A DNA stretch of 64,000 nt from an uncultured Lachnospiraceae bacterium (GCA_900315945.1 ONAZ01000012.1:1-64000), one strand, 5' to 3'; counted from the first letter of the stretch, positions 52,801 through 63,640 are shown. Made by a program: numbers and translations. The notes: a model not told the origin generated them from the letters alone.

Positions 52801-55800
52801 GATCAGTCTTAATTCCAATGCTATCCTTACCTAGAACTGATGCTACAATGTCTAATATTTTTTGCTGCGTCTCATTTTCAGGAGGAACAATTTCCTCTTG
52901 TTCCATAGATGGCTTAGGCAGCTTCTTCTTATCAATCTTACCATTAGCAGTAAGAGGCATCTTATCAAGCTGAATCAGAACCTGTGGTACCATATATTCG
53001 GTTAGCTTAGAGCTTAAATGCTCCTTAAGAGACTCAGTATCAATCTTCTCATCTGCTGTATAATATGCTGCCAGATATTCAGTATCCTGTTTAACAACAA
53101 TAACAATACTTGTGCCGATTCCCGGATATGAATTGATGTTACTCTCTATCTCTCCAAGTTCTACACGAAGTCCACGAAGCTTAACCTGGTTATCAATTCT
53201 TCCATGGAACTCGATGTTACCATCCTCGCGAATTCTAACAAGGTCACCACTTCTATAAGCATTTCTTCCAAACAAAGATATGAAGTTCTTCTTGTTAAGG
53301 TCTTCTCGTCCTATATATCCGCGACCAATACCATCGCCGATGATAATCATTTCACCCATGGCACCAAGTGGCTGAAGTCTGCCTTCTCTATCCATTGTTG
53401 CCACGTTGACATTACCGTTAGGGATACCAATAGTGATATCATCTGGATTGTCAATTACCTGCATAGTACAACTTACTGTGGCCTCAGTAGGTCCATATCC
53501 ATTCATAATAAGAATATCAGGACTAACTGCTTTAAGCTTAGTATACAGAACTGGTGGAAATGCTTCAGCACCCATGTCAATTGCCTTAACATTACTAATT
53601 GCCTTATTAAGCTTGTCTGTATATTCACCCATATCAAGCAGGTTAATAAGGTAGCTTGGTGTAGCACACATACAATCTACTTTATTCTCTGTCATTACAT
53701 CAGCAAGCTGCAGCGGATTCATAATATCATCGCCAGTTGCAAGTACTGCAGTCATACCATTTGCAAGAGGAACGAATTCCTCCATAATAGCAAAGTCAAA
53801 TGTTAATGCAGCAATGGCAAGCACAGCACTTGTGCCATTAACCATTCCATGAATCTCAGCATTCTTCTCATCGTCATATACGAAGTTAACCAGGTTGTGG
53901 TTAGTAAGCATAACACCCTTAGGCTTACCTGTTGAACCTGATGTGTAGATTACATAAGCTAATGAATCATATGGCACATCAACATTAGGATTAGATGAAT
54001 CGCTATTCTTAAGTGCATCTTGGGCAGCGATAGCCTCTATGCCTTCACTACCAAGAGCCTCAAATAAATCTTTTCTTCTAGTAAGAATATCACTTGTAGT
54101 AAGGATAAGCTTAGCCTTGGAATCTTCTAGGATAAATCGAATTCTATCCTCTGGATATTCAGGGTCAATTGGAAGGAAGGCGCCTCCACTCTTAAGTACA
54201 CCCTGACGCATTACATAGGCATAACTATTCCTGTCAGCAAGGACTGCCACAATAGTATCTGGCTTAACGCCCTTACTAATAAGACTATGACCTACCTTGT
54301 TAGCTTCCTCATTAAATTCCTTATATGTAAGCTTTCTGTCGCATGCAGCAACAGCAGTTTTCTCTGGGAACTTCTCTGCGCTATCCTGCATAAGCCTGTA
54401 GGCTGGCTTTGCTGGAACATTTACAATAGTATCATGGACATTCTTAATAGCCTCAATATCGATGTCACTAACGAGAGAAATGTCGCTTATCTTATCCTTA
54501 GACATGAACTCCTGTGATACAACATCTAAGAGATTAGCAATACCCTGCATTGTGAATTCAGAATACATAGATGGGTCGTATTCCACCTCGTACATAACCT
54601 TATCACCATCAAGTGATACATCAAATCCAATAGGCGCCTTGGCATACGAGAGATCAAAGTCAGTAAATGTTGCCTCATATCCACCCAGGGTGGTTACATC
54701 TTCTCCATCACCCTGATAAGCAAATAGAACATCTCCATTGATGTCATATTCATTCTTGATTTCTGCAAAGCTATATATATCATGAGACATTGCATTAAGA
54801 AGATATGTCTGAGCGTCATGTATAACTGATACAATTGAACTGTCATTCTTAGTATTAAAATATACCGGAAATGTCTTAACCAGCATCGTTACACTGTTTT
54901 CTAACTTAGAATCATTTCTACCATTATAAATTGTTGAGAATATTGCTCCGTCCTCTGAGGCTGTATATGATTGCATAGTCATTCCAAATGCAGCTGTGAA
55001 GAATGCATTAGCTGTAAGGTTATTCTTCTCACAGAAGGCACGAACATCTTCTGCACTCACATTCAGATGATTATGAAGCATGGCAACATGTTCGTTACCC
55101 TTACCATCTGTAACAGGCATAGTCTCACCAGAGCAGCCTGCGAAAACGCTATCATACCACTCTTTTGCTTCGGTTAATTTATCAGAGTTTCTAAGGCGCT
55201 CTTCATCAAGGGCATACTCGAAACCAGTATATGTTTCTTGGGACACCTCTTCGCCCTTATATGCCTTGTCTATATCCTCAATAAGTATATCAATAGACTC
55301 ACCATCAGATACAATATGATGAGTGTCTAGGAAGAAATATTTTCCTTCCTTAGTATCATAGATTTCAGCGCGAATGAGCACTTCATTAGATGCAAGGTCA
55401 TATGGTCTGACAAGTTCATCCTCTGCTGGAACCTTATCACAGGATGTGATTTTTACTTCTAACTCATAATCGTCTCGACGCTTAACAACAACCTTGTCAC
55501 CAACCTTTTCTAATCTCATAAATAGATATGGATGTGCGCTGACAGCCTTAACTATAGCATCCTTAAGCTTAGTTAAGTCTACTCTGTCATCAAGCTTATA
55601 TAGAGACGGAATATTATATATGGTTGTATCCTGATGCAGTTCTGACTCAATATATATACCCATCTGATTCATACTTAATGGATACTCATCTCTTGCTTCG
55701 TAACTAATTGCTTCGTCAGTCTCATTAAGAAGCTTCTCAATCTCAGCTACTGTTTTGTTAGCTGATACATCAGCAAGACGAACTTCCTTTTCGAACCTTG

Positions 55801-58800
55801 AAGAAAGCAATGCACAGAACTTAATGCAGGTAATAGATGACATTCCTGCAGCAAATAAATCAGTTGTAATACCTATCCTGTCAGTACCTAGAAGTTCAGC
55901 AGCAATATCAATAATCTCCTGCTGCGTCTGATTCTGGGCAGGCTCAATTGTCATTTCCTGCATAGTTGGACTAGGCAGCTTCTTCTTGTCAATCTTGCCA
56001 TTAGCAGTAAGTGGCATCTTATCAAGCTGAATAAATGCCTGAGGCACCATGTATTCTGTAAGTTTAGAGCTTAAGTGCTTCTTAAGAGCATCAACATCTA
56101 TCTCTTCGTCAGCTGTATAATATGCAGCCAGATATTCTGTATCCTGCTTAACTACAATAACAATACTTGTACTAATTCCTGGGAAGGAGTTAATATTACT
56201 CTCTATCTCTCCAAGCTCCACTCGAAGTCCACGAAGTTTAACCTGGTTATCAATTCTTCCATGGAATTCAATGTCACCGTCTTCACGAATACGAACTAAG
56301 TCTCCGCTTCTATATGCACTTCGACCAAACATTGATATAAAGCTCTTCTCGCTTAGGTCATCGCGTCCTATATATCCATGGCCAACGCCATCACCAATAA
56401 TAATCATTTCACCCATTGCACCAAGAGGCTGAAGTCTGCCATCTCTATCTGTGGTCGCAACATTAACATTTCCATTAGGAATACCAATTGTAATATCATC
56501 AGGATTATCTATCTCCTTCATAGTACAACTAATCGTTGTTTCTGTAGGTCCATATCCGTTAATGATAGTTACATCAGAGTTAACCTCTCTTAGCTTGTCA
56601 TATAGAACAGGAGGGAAGGCCTCTGCACCTATGTCTACCAGCTTAAGATTACTAATTGCAGTACTTAAGCTGTCCATTAATTTACCCATATCTAACAGAT
56701 TAAGCACATAAGTTGGTGTTGCACATAGTCCATCAACCTTGTTAGTAAGCATAGTCTCTTCTAACTGCTTTGGATTCATAATCTCATCATCAGTTGCAAG
56801 GACAACCGTCATTCCGTTGGCAATAGGAATGCATTCTTCCATTACTGATACGTCAAATGTTAATGCAGCAATGGCAAGAAGCACACTAACATTAGATACC
56901 ATGCGATGAGTCTCGGCATTCTTCTTATCATCATATACGAAGTTAACCAGGTTACCATTTGTAAGGGCTACTCCCTTAGGCGTACCTGTTGAACCAGATG
57001 TATAGATTACATAAGCAAGACTATCATTAGATACATCAATATCAAGATTAGAGCCATCAGACTCTTCTAATGCTTTTTGAGCAGAGATAATTCTAACACC
57101 ATCATTAGAAATGCTGTCGAATAAATCCTTTCTTCTATCAATAATATCCTCTGTGGTAATAAGATATTTAGCCTTAGAATCTTCTAGTACAAAGCGAATT
57201 CTATCCTCTGGATATTCAGGGTCAATTGGAAGGAATGCGCCACCGCTCTTAAGCACACCTTGTCTCATTACATAGGCATAGCTATTCCTATCTGCAAGAA
57301 CAGCAACTATTGAATCACATTTCACCCCTGCACCTGCAAGTGTTCTTCCAACCCTATTAGCCTCTTCATTAAAATTAGAATATGTAAGTGCTCTATCAGT
57401 TGCCACTACAGCAACCTTGTCTGGATACTTAGCCGCGCTATCCTGTAATAATCTATAAGCTGGTCTACTTGGCACATCAACCTTAGTATCATGAAGCTTA
57501 ATAATTGCATCAATATCATTATCATCAACAAGCTCTACGTCACTTATCTTATCCTTAGATATGAATTGCTGCGATACATTGTCTATAAGATTCATTATGC
57601 CCTTCACAGTATATTCAGAATATAGTGATGGGTCGTATTCTACTTCATATACTACTTCATCCCCTTTAAGGAATAAATCAATTCCAATATGCGCTCTGGA
57701 ATATGAGAGATCAAACATAGTAAATGTGGCCTCATATCCACCTATTGTAGCTACATCATTGCCATCCCCCTGATAAGCAAATACTATGTCGCCATTAATA
57801 CCATATTCATTCTTCACTTCTGCAAAGCTGTATATATCATTAGTCATTGCATTAAGAAGATATGACTGGCAATCTCTGATTGCAGATATGACGTCGCTAT
57901 CCTTCTTCGGATTAAAAAATACCGGAAATGTCTTAACCAACATGGATACGCTGTTCTCCAGTCGGGAGTCACTTCTTCCGTTATAGATGGTTGAGAATAT
58001 TGCTCCATCCTCTGCTGCTGTATATGATTGCATAGTAAGTCCGAAGGCAGCAACAAAGAAGGCATTAGCTGTAACACTATTCTTCTCGCAGAATGTGCGA
58101 ATATCTTCTGCTTTTACCTTCATATTACTATTAATTACAGCAACATGTTCATTACTCTTACCATCTGTTACAGGCGCAGACTCTCCTGAACAGCCTGCAA
58201 ATATGCTATCATACCACTCTTTAGCTTTGCTTAATTTATCAGAGCTTCTTAGGCGCTCTTCATCAAGGGCATACTCGAAACCGGTGTAGGTTTCTCCTAC
58301 CACCTCTTCGCCTCTATATACCTTATCGATATCCTCCACAAGTATATCAATAGAAGCGCCATCAGATACGATATGATGTGTATCTAAGAAGAAATACTTT
58401 CCATCCTTAGTATCAAATAGCTCTGCACGAATTAAAACCTCATTAGATGTTAAGTCAAATGGTCTAACAAGTTCCTCTTCTGATGGGACCTTATCACATA
58501 CTTTGCAAGGAACTTCTAATTCATAATCGTCACGACGTTTAACAACAATCCTGTCATCTAGTTTCTCTATCATCATAAATAGATAAGGATGGCAGCTAGA
58601 AGCCTTAACTATGGCTTTCTGAAGCTTACCTAAATCTACTCTGTCATCAAGCTTATACAATGATGGAATATTATATATAGTTGTTCCCTGATGCATCTCT
58701 GACTCAATGTAGATACCCATTTGATTCATACTTAATGGGTATTCATCTACATGTTCATAGTCAACTGCACTCTCAGAATCATTTAGTAACTTCTCTATAT

Positions 58801-61800
58801 CTATAACTGTTTTATTGTCAAATACATCAGCAATACGAACATCCTTATCAAACTTCGAAGAAAGTAAGGCACAGAATTTAATGCAGGTTATTGATGACAT
58901 TCCTGCTGCAAAAAGGTCAGTTGTAATACCTATTCTATCGTTACCAAGAGCCTCTATTGCAATATCAAGAATAGCCTGCTGTGTGTCATTCTTGGCGGGC
59001 TCAATTACAACTTCAGTCATTGTAGGACTTGGAAGCTTCTTCTTATCAATCTTACCATTAGCAGTAAGTGGCATCTTGTCAAGCTGAATCAGCACCTGAG
59101 GCACCATATATTCAGTTAGCTTAGAACTTAGATGCGCCTTAAGAGCTTCAGTATCAATCTCTTCATCTGCTGTAAAATATGCAGCCAAATATTCTGTATC
59201 CTGCTTAACAACAATTACAATACTTGTGCCGATTCCTGGATATGAATTGATGTTACTCTCAATCTCTCCAAGTTCCACACGAAGTCCTCGTAGCTTAACC
59301 TGGTTATCAATTCTTCCATGGAACTCGATGTTACCATCCTCACGAATTCTAACAAGGTCACCACTTCTATAGGCTTTCTTACCAAATAATGTAATGAAGT
59401 TCTTCTTGTTAAGGTCATCACGTCCTATATATCCGCGGCCAATACCATCGCCGATTATAACCATTTCGCCCATGGCTCCAAGTGGCTGTAAGTGACCTTC
59501 TCTATCCATTGTTGCCACGTTGACATTACCATTAGGAATACCAATAGTGATGTCATTAGGATTGTCGATTACCTGCATGGTACAGCTTACAGTAGCCTCA
59601 GTTGGTCCATATCCATTCATAATAAGGATATCTGGGCTTACTTCTTTTAGCTTAGTATATAGCACTGGCGGAAATGCTTCAGCACCCATGTCGATTGCTT
59701 TAACGTGGCTTAACGCAATATTAAGCTTGTCCGTATATTCACCCATATCCAGCAGATTAAGAAGATAGCTAGGTGTAGCGCACATACAATCTACCTTATT
59801 CTCTGTCATTACATCTGCAAGCTGCAATGGATTCATAATATCATCGCCAGTTGCAAGTACTGCTGTCATGCCATTTGCAAGAGGAACGAATTCCTCCATA
59901 ATAGCAAAGTCAAATGTTAATGCAGCAATAGCAAGTACTGCACTGCAACCATTAACCATTCCATGAATCTCAGCATTCTTCTCATCATCATATACGAAGT
60001 TAACCAGGTTATGGTTAGTGAGCATAACACCCTTAGGCTTACCTGTTGAACCTGATGTATAGATTACATATGCTAATGCATCGTATGGCACATCAACATT
60101 AGGATTAGATGAATCGCTATTCTTAAGCGCATCTTCAACTGCAATAGCTTCTATGCCTTCACTTCTAAAGGCATCAAATAAATCTTTTCTTCTAGCTAGA
60201 ATATCACTTGTAGTAAGGATAAACTTAGCCTTAGAATCTTCTAGGATAAATCTAATTCTATCCTCTGGATATTCAGGATCAATTGGAAGGAATGCGCCTC
60301 CACTCTTAAGTACACCCTGGCGCATTACATAGGCATAGCTATTCCTGTCAGCAAGAACTGCCACAATAGTATCTGGCTTAACTCCCTTACTTATTAAGGT
60401 ACGACCTACCCTATTAGCCTCCTCATTGAACTCCTTATATGTAAGCTTTCTGTCGCATGCAGCAACAGCTATTGTCTCTGGGAACTTCTCTGCGCTGTCC
60501 TGCATTAGCCTATAAGCTGGCTTTGCTGGAACATTTACAATAGTATCATGAACATTCTTAATAGCCTCTATATCACTATCGTTAACAAGAGATATGTCGC
60601 TTATCTTATCCTTAGTCATGAACTCCTGTGACACAACATCTAAGAGATTAATTATACCTTGAATAGTATATTCTGAATAAAGGGATGGGGCATATTCTGA
60701 TTCATAAATAACCTTGTCGCCACATAAGAATACGTCAATTCCAATAGGCATTCTGAAGCGTGAAAGGTTAAGAAGCTTATAGCTAGACTCATATCCTCCT
60801 ATGATAGCTATATCATCTATGTCACCCTGATAAGCAAATATCATATCACCATTAATGCCATATTCATTCTTCACTTCTGCAAAACTATATATATCATTAG
60901 ACATTGCACTTAGAAGATAAGACTGAGTGTCCTTAATTACAGATACAATGTCAGCATCCTGCTTCGGATTAAAAAATACTGGAAATGTCTTAACAAGCAT
61001 TGATACGCTATTTTCTAATCTAGCGTCACTTCTTCCGTTATAGATTGTGGAGAATATGGTCTCTTCTGCGGCACTATATGACTTAACAGCCATTCCAAAT
61101 GCTGCTGTAAAGAAGGCATTAACTGTTATATTGTTTTTCTTACAAAATGCCCGAATATCATCAGCCTTTACATTAAGCTGATCCTTAAGAATACCAAGCT
61201 GCTCACTATCATTACCATCTGTTACAGGCATAGTCTCCCCTGAGCAGCCTGCAAAGATACTATCATACCACTCTTTAGCCTTGTTATATTTATCAGAACT
61301 TCTAAGGCGCTCTTCATCAAGAGCATACTCGAAACCGGTGTACGTTTCTTTGGACACTTCTTCGCCCTTATATACCTTATCGATATCCTCCACAAGTATA
61401 TCAATAGAGGCACCATCAGATACAATATGATGGGTGTCTAAGAAGAAGTATTTTCCATCCTTAGTATCAAAAAGCTTTGCACGAATTAAAACCTCATTGG
61501 ATGCAAGGTCAAATGGTCTAACAAGTTCCTCTTCTGCTGGAACCTTATCACATATCTCGCATTGCACCTCCAACTTATAATCATCTCGACGCTTAACAAC
61601 TACCCTGTCACCAGCCTTATCTAATCTCATAAACAAGTATGGGTGAGCACTGGCAGCCTTAACAATGGCTTTCTGAAGCTTGTCTAAATCCACCCTGTCA
61701 TCAAGCTTATATAGGGATGGAATATTATATATGGTCGTTCCCTGATTTAATTCTGTCTCTATGTAGATACCCATCTGATTCATACTTAGTGGGTACTCAT

Positions 61801-63640
61801 CTCTAAGCTCGTAATTAATTAATTCGTCACTATCATCAAGGAGCTTCTCGATATCAACTACTGTGCTGCTTTCTGCTATATCTGCAATACGAAGGTCCTT
61901 ATTATATTTTGCAGATAAAAGGGCGCAGAACTTCATTCCAGAAATCGAAGACATTCCTGCTGCAAATAAATCAGTTGTAATACCAATTCTATCAGTACCA
62001 AGTGTATCTATTGCAATATCAAGAATTTCCTGTTGCGTCTGATTCTGGGCAGGCTCTATTACAACCTCCTGCATGGTAGGACTAGGAAGCTTCTTCTTAT
62101 CAATCTTACCATTAGCAGTAAGAGGCATCTTATCAAGTTGAATAAACACCTGTGGCACCATGTATTCTGTCAGTTTAGAAGACAAATGCTCCTTAAGTGC
62201 TTCAACTTCAATCTCTTCACTTGCAGTATAATAAGCAGCTAAATACTCTGTATCCTGCTTAACTACAATGACAATACTTGTGTTGATTCCCTGGAAGGAA
62301 TTAATGTTACTCTCTATCTCTCCAAGCTCCACACGTAGTCCTCGAAGCTTAACCTGATTATCAATTCTTCCATGGAACTCAATGTTGCCGTCCTCGCGAA
62401 TTCGTGCAAGGTCACCGCTCTTGTACGCCTTCTTGCCATCTACAGTTATGAATTTCTCCTTAGTAAGATCATCTCGTCCTATATATCCGCGACCAACACC
62501 ATCGCCGATTATAACCAACTCACCTTTCTCTCCTAGGGGCAGAACCTTGCCATCCTTATCCATAGTTACAACATTAACATTTCCGTTAGGGACACCAATT
62601 GTAATATCATCAGGGCTTTCGATTACCTGCATTGTACAGCTTACAGTGGCCTCAGTAGGTCCATAACCATTCATAATAAGGATATCAGGACTTACTGCCT
62701 TAAGCTTGGTAAATAGTTCTGGTGGAAATGCTTCAGCACCCATGTCGATTGCTTTCACATGGCTAATTGCAATATCAAGCTTATCTGTAAACTCACTCAT
62801 GTCTAGCAGATTGAGGAGATAGCTAGGTGTTGCGCACATACAATCCACCTTATTATTCGTCATCAAATCTGCCAGCAGCAACGGATTCATAATCTCATCA
62901 TTAGTTGCAAGAACCGCTGTCATACCATTTGCAATTGGAACAAATTCCTCCATAATGGCGAAGTCAAATGTTAATGCAGCAATGGCAAGTACGGCGCTGC
63001 AGCCTGTAACCATTCCATGAATCTCGGCGTTCTTCTCGTCATCATATACGAAGTTAACCAGGTTATGGTTGGTAATCATAACACCCTTAGGCTTACCAGT
63101 GGAGCCTGAGGTATAGATTACATAAGCTAAGGATTCATATGGAACATCAATATCTAGATTAGAGCCGTCAGACTCCTCTAAGGCCTTTTCAACTGATATA
63201 ACATCTGTGCCGTCTTTTATAATATTGTCAAATAAATCTTTTCTACGAGAAATAATATCTTCTGTAGTTATAAGATGCCTAGCATTAGAATCTTCTAAGA
63301 TAAAACGAATTCTATCCTCTGGATATTCAGGATCGATTGGAAGGAATGCGCCACCACTCTTAAGAACGCCCTGACGCATAACGTAAGCGTAGCTATTCCT
63401 GTCAGCAAGAACAGCTACTATTGAATCACATCTAACACCTGCCGTAATAAGGGTTCTTCCTACCTTGTTAGCCTCTTCGTTAAGCGCAGAATAGGTAAGC
63501 TTTCTATCTGTTGCAACAAGTGCCGTCCTGTCAGGATAGCGCTTCGCACTATCCTGCAACAGTCTGTATGCGGGTCTTATTGGAACATTAACTGCAGTAT
63601 CATGAAGTTTAATTGAATCATTTATATTATCCTTACCCAT
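49862..63640 (-). CDS. Giant NRPS, (A-T-C)x4 then T and reductase
   Basis: 4592 residues from ATG 63640 (AAAAGG eight to nine bases upstream; a GTG three codons earlier is less well placed). By motif the modules start near residues 10, 1040, 2058 and 3075, each A-T-C. T domains carry DLFAAGMSSI or DLFSAGLSSI near 563, 1580, 2600 and 3620; C domains carry HHIVSDG or HHIIADG near 740, 1756, 2780 and 3793. After the fourth C comes a canonical T (DDNFFQIGGTSL near 4140) and a reductase (LLAGASGFLG near 4230, YVYTK). The last C-T unit has no A domain. Read against PheA, A1, A2 and A4 share the same pocket (D F M C I M G V S K) while A3 differs. A linear peptide aldehyde or alcohol with three like residues is plausible. 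Confidence 0.94.
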   Translation of the reverse strand: MGKDNINDSIKLHDTAVNVPIRPAYRLLQDSAKRYPDRTALVATDRKLTYSALNEEANKVGRTLITAGVRCDSIVAVLADRNSYAYVMRQGVLKSGGAFLPIDPEYPEDRIRFILEDSNARHLITTEDIISRRKDLFDNIIKDGTDVISVEKALEESDGSNLDIDVPYESLAYVIYTSGSTGKPKGVMITNHNLVNFVYDDEKNAEIHGMVTGCSAVLAIAALTFDFAIMEEFVPIANGMTAVLATNDEIMNPLLLADLMTNNKVDCMCATPSYLLNLLDMSEFTDKLDIAISHVKAIDMGAEAFPPELFTKLKAVSPDILIMNGYGPTEATVSCTMQVIESPDDITIGVPNGNVNVVTMDKDGKVLPLGEKGELVIIGDGVGRGYIGRDDLTKEKFITVDGKKAYKSGDLARIREDGNIEFHGRIDNQVKLRGLRVELGEIESNINSFQGINTSIVIVVKQDTEYLAAYYTASEEIEVEALKEHLSSKLTEYMVPQVFIQLDKMPLTANGKIDKKKLPSPTMQEVVIEPAQNQTQQEILDIAIDTLGTDRIGITTDLFAAGMSSISGMKFCALLSAKYNKDLRIADIAESSTVVDIEKLLDDSDELINYELRDEYPLSMNQMGIYIETELNQGTTIYNIPSLYKLDDRVDLDKLQKAIVKAASAHPYLFMRLDKAGDRVVVKRRDDYKLEVQCEICDKVPAEEELVRPFDLASNEVLIRAKLFDTKDGKYFFLDTHHIVSDGASIDILVEDIDKVYKGEEVSKETYTGFEYALDEERLRSSDKYNKAKEWYDSIFAGCSGETMPVTDGNDSEQLGILKDQLNVKADDIRAFCKKNNITVNAFFTAAFGMAVKSYSAAEETIFSTIYNGRSDARLENSVSMLVKTFPVFFNPKQDADIVSVIKDTQSYLLSAMSNDIYSFAEVKNEYGINGDMIFAYQGDIDDIAIIGGYESSYKLLNLSRFRMPIGIDVFLCGDKVIYESEYAPSLYSEYTIQGIINLLDVVSQEFMTKDKISDISLVNDSDIEAIKNVHDTIVNVPAKPAYRLMQDSAEKFPETIAVAACDRKLTYKEFNEEANRVGRTLISKGVKPDTIVAVLADRNSYAYVMRQGVLKSGGAFLPIDPEYPEDRIRFILEDSKAKFILTTSDILARRKDLFDAFRSEGIEAIAVEDALKNSDSSNPNVDVPYDALAYVIYTSGSTGKPKGVMLTNHNLVNFVYDDEKNAEIHGMVNGCSAVLAIAALTFDFAIMEEFVPLANGMTAVLATGDDIMNPLQLADVMTENKVDCMCATPSYLLNLLDMGEYTDKLNIALSHVKAIDMGAEAFPPVLYTKLKEVSPDILIMNGYGPTEATVSCTMQVIDNPNDITIGIPNGNVNVATMDREGHLQPLGAMGEMVIIGDGIGRGYIGRDDLNKKNFITLFGKKAYRSGDLVRIREDGNIEFHGRIDNQVKLRGLRVELGEIESNINSYPGIGTSIVIVVKQDTEYLAAYFTADEEIDTEALKAHLSSKLTEYMVPQVLIQLDKMPLTANGKIDKKKLPSPTMTEVVIEPAKNDTQQAILDIAIEALGNDRIGITTDLFAAGMSSITCIKFCALLSSKFDKDVRIADVFDNKTVIDIEKLLNDSESAVDYEHVDEYPLSMNQMGIYIESEMHQGTTIYNIPSLYKLDDRVDLGKLQKAIVKASSCHPYLFMMIEKLDDRIVVKRRDDYELEVPCKVCDKVPSEEELVRPFDLTSNEVLIRAELFDTKDGKYFFLDTHHIVSDGASIDILVEDIDKVYRGEEVVGETYTGFEYALDEERLRSSDKLSKAKEWYDSIFAGCSGESAPVTDGKSNEHVAVINSNMKVKAEDIRTFCEKNSVTANAFFVAAFGLTMQSYTAAEDGAIFSTIYNGRSDSRLENSVSMLVKTFPVFFNPKKDSDVISAIRDCQSYLLNAMTNDIYSFAEVKNEYGINGDIVFAYQGDGNDVATIGGYEATFTMFDLSYSRAHIGIDLFLKGDEVVYEVEYDPSLYSEYTVKGIMNLIDNVSQQFISKDKISDVELVDDNDIDAIIKLHDTKVDVPSRPAYRLLQDSAAKYPDKVAVVATDRALTYSNFNEEANRVGRTLAGAGVKCDSIVAVLADRNSYAYVMRQGVLKSGGAFLPIDPEYPEDRIRFVLEDSKAKYLITTEDIIDRRKDLFDSISNDGVRIISAQKALEESDGSNLDIDVSNDSLAYVIYTSGSTGTPKGVALTNGNLVNFVYDDKKNAETHRMVSNVSVLLAIAALTFDVSVMEECIPIANGMTVVLATDDEIMNPKQLEETMLTNKVDGLCATPTYVLNLLDMGKLMDSLSTAISNLKLVDIGAEAFPPVLYDKLREVNSDVTIINGYGPTETTISCTMKEIDNPDDITIGIPNGNVNVATTDRDGRLQPLGAMGEMIIIGDGVGHGYIGRDDLSEKSFISMFGRSAYRSGDLVRIREDGDIEFHGRIDNQVKLRGLRVELGEIESNINSFPGISTSIVIVVKQDTEYLAAYYTADEEIDVDALKKHLSSKLTEYMVPQAFIQLDKMPLTANGKIDKKKLPSPTMQEMTIEPAQNQTQQEIIDIAAELLGTDRIGITTDLFAAGMSSITCIKFCALLSSRFEKEVRLADVSANKTVAEIEKLLNETDEAISYEARDEYPLSMNQMGIYIESELHQDTTIYNIPSLYKLDDRVDLTKLKDAIVKAVSAHPYLFMRLEKVGDKVVVKRRDDYELEVKITSCDKVPAEDELVRPYDLASNEVLIRAEIYDTKEGKYFFLDTHHIVSDGESIDILIEDIDKAYKGEEVSQETYTGFEYALDEERLRNSDKLTEAKEWYDSVFAGCSGETMPVTDGKGNEHVAMLHNHLNVSAEDVRAFCEKNNLTANAFFTAAFGMTMQSYTASEDGAIFSTIYNGRNDSKLENSVTMLVKTFPVYFNTKNDSSIVSVIHDAQTYLLNAMSHDIYSFAEIKNEYDINGDVLFAYQGDGEDVTTLGGYEATFTDFDLSYAKAPIGFDVSLDGDKVMYEVEYDPSMYSEFTMQGIANLLDVVSQEFMSKDKISDISLVSDIDIEAIKNVHDTIVNVPAKPAYRLMQDSAEKFPEKTAVAACDRKLTYKEFNEEANKVGHSLISKGVKPDTIVAVLADRNSYAYVMRQGVLKSGGAFLPIDPEYPEDRIRFILEDSKAKLILTTSDILTRRKDLFEALGSEGIEAIAAQDALKNSDSSNPNVDVPYDSLAYVIYTSGSTGKPKGVMLTNHNLVNFVYDDEKNAEIHGMVNGTSAVLAIAALTFDFAIMEEFVPLANGMTAVLATGDDIMNPLQLADVMTENKVDCMCATPSYLINLLDMGEYTDKLNKAISNVKAIDMGAEAFPPVLYTKLKAVSPDILIMNGYGPTEATVSCTMQVIDNPDDITIGIPNGNVNVATMDREGRLQPLGAMGEMIIIGDGIGRGYIGREDLNKKNFISLFGRNAYRSGDLVRIREDGNIEFHGRIDNQVKLRGLRVELGEIESNINSYPGIGTSIVIVVKQDTEYLAAYYTADEKIDTESLKEHLSSKLTEYMVPQVLIQLDKMPLTANGKIDKKKLPKPSMEQEEIVPPENETQQKILDIVASVLGKDSIGIKTDLFSAGLSSIGCIKLCSLLSNEFDKDIRISDVFDNRTIVDIEALLEETVDEIDLELRDEYPLTMTQMGIFVESMRFIGTTVYNIPFLYKLSDDIDMSRLQDAISTAFMAHPYIYMTIKNVDDDAVALRNEVHPIDVKIGDVLPSVEELIQPFDLLSGEELYRVSLYDTSDGKYLFIDLHHIIADGESFDIILEDINRALDGEEIETEEFTGYEVGLTEQAFRASSRFNKAKSFYDEIFSGVDPVILPDEEKNPDISRENYGSVISKVAAKKVKDYCEENDLSLNAFFTAVFGMALKTYTGADKSLFATIYNGRSDSRTSRSVTMLVKTLPVLLEAHTNDTVVKYITECQNYLINAMANDIVSFSELSSSYGLDSDILFAYQGEGGDDVVLGGRKATEVSVDLDQEKSPFGLDISIQGDDIEYDFECDGNKYGTFTIDRFSELLDAIVDGFINKSSMAEVMNVETVKKLTKESTSSSVKEEEKVSKTGSVSGEANKAYVDTFVEIMKKILGASSVGPDDNFFQIGGTSLSAAKVMMAAMSQDMPVLYKDIFDHPTPRELAILVSEKNGQQFGDAINSDSTDSKSDESVINTSFEKVLSHNTNEYVDDITRDDIGNVLLAGASGFLGIHILDELLEHYDNKIYCLMHDNGKSSMERLKQTYFFYFDKSYDDEWDDRVNVLEADISNPDSLEDVRQYDFDTVINCAAIVKHFGDVNVLKKVNTDGVKNLAKLCLATDSRLIHVSTVSIGGDSMGEGVGRTTLYEYNLDIGQEVMSNAYVYTKYLAEQYIVEAIEKEGLDAKIMRVGNLMSRFSDGEFQVNFHTNNFMNTIKAYVALGCFPVQDLDEVDEFSPIDEVAKAIVTLSGASKEFNVFHVYNSHMVEMGDIIYALKDMGYSIDIIDESEFAKRLRDMISDEKMNQYISPLINYNLDDDDIRVENDSDNSFTVKALYRLGFKWSLTSTDYLETTMDMLSAFGFFDINPD

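Noticed and set aside
49862-63640. Assembly collapse or transposon-type repeats in the NRPS
   Set aside because: Repeats coincide with A-T-C module borders, the frame is intact throughout and there are no inverted ends; ordinary module duplication explains them.
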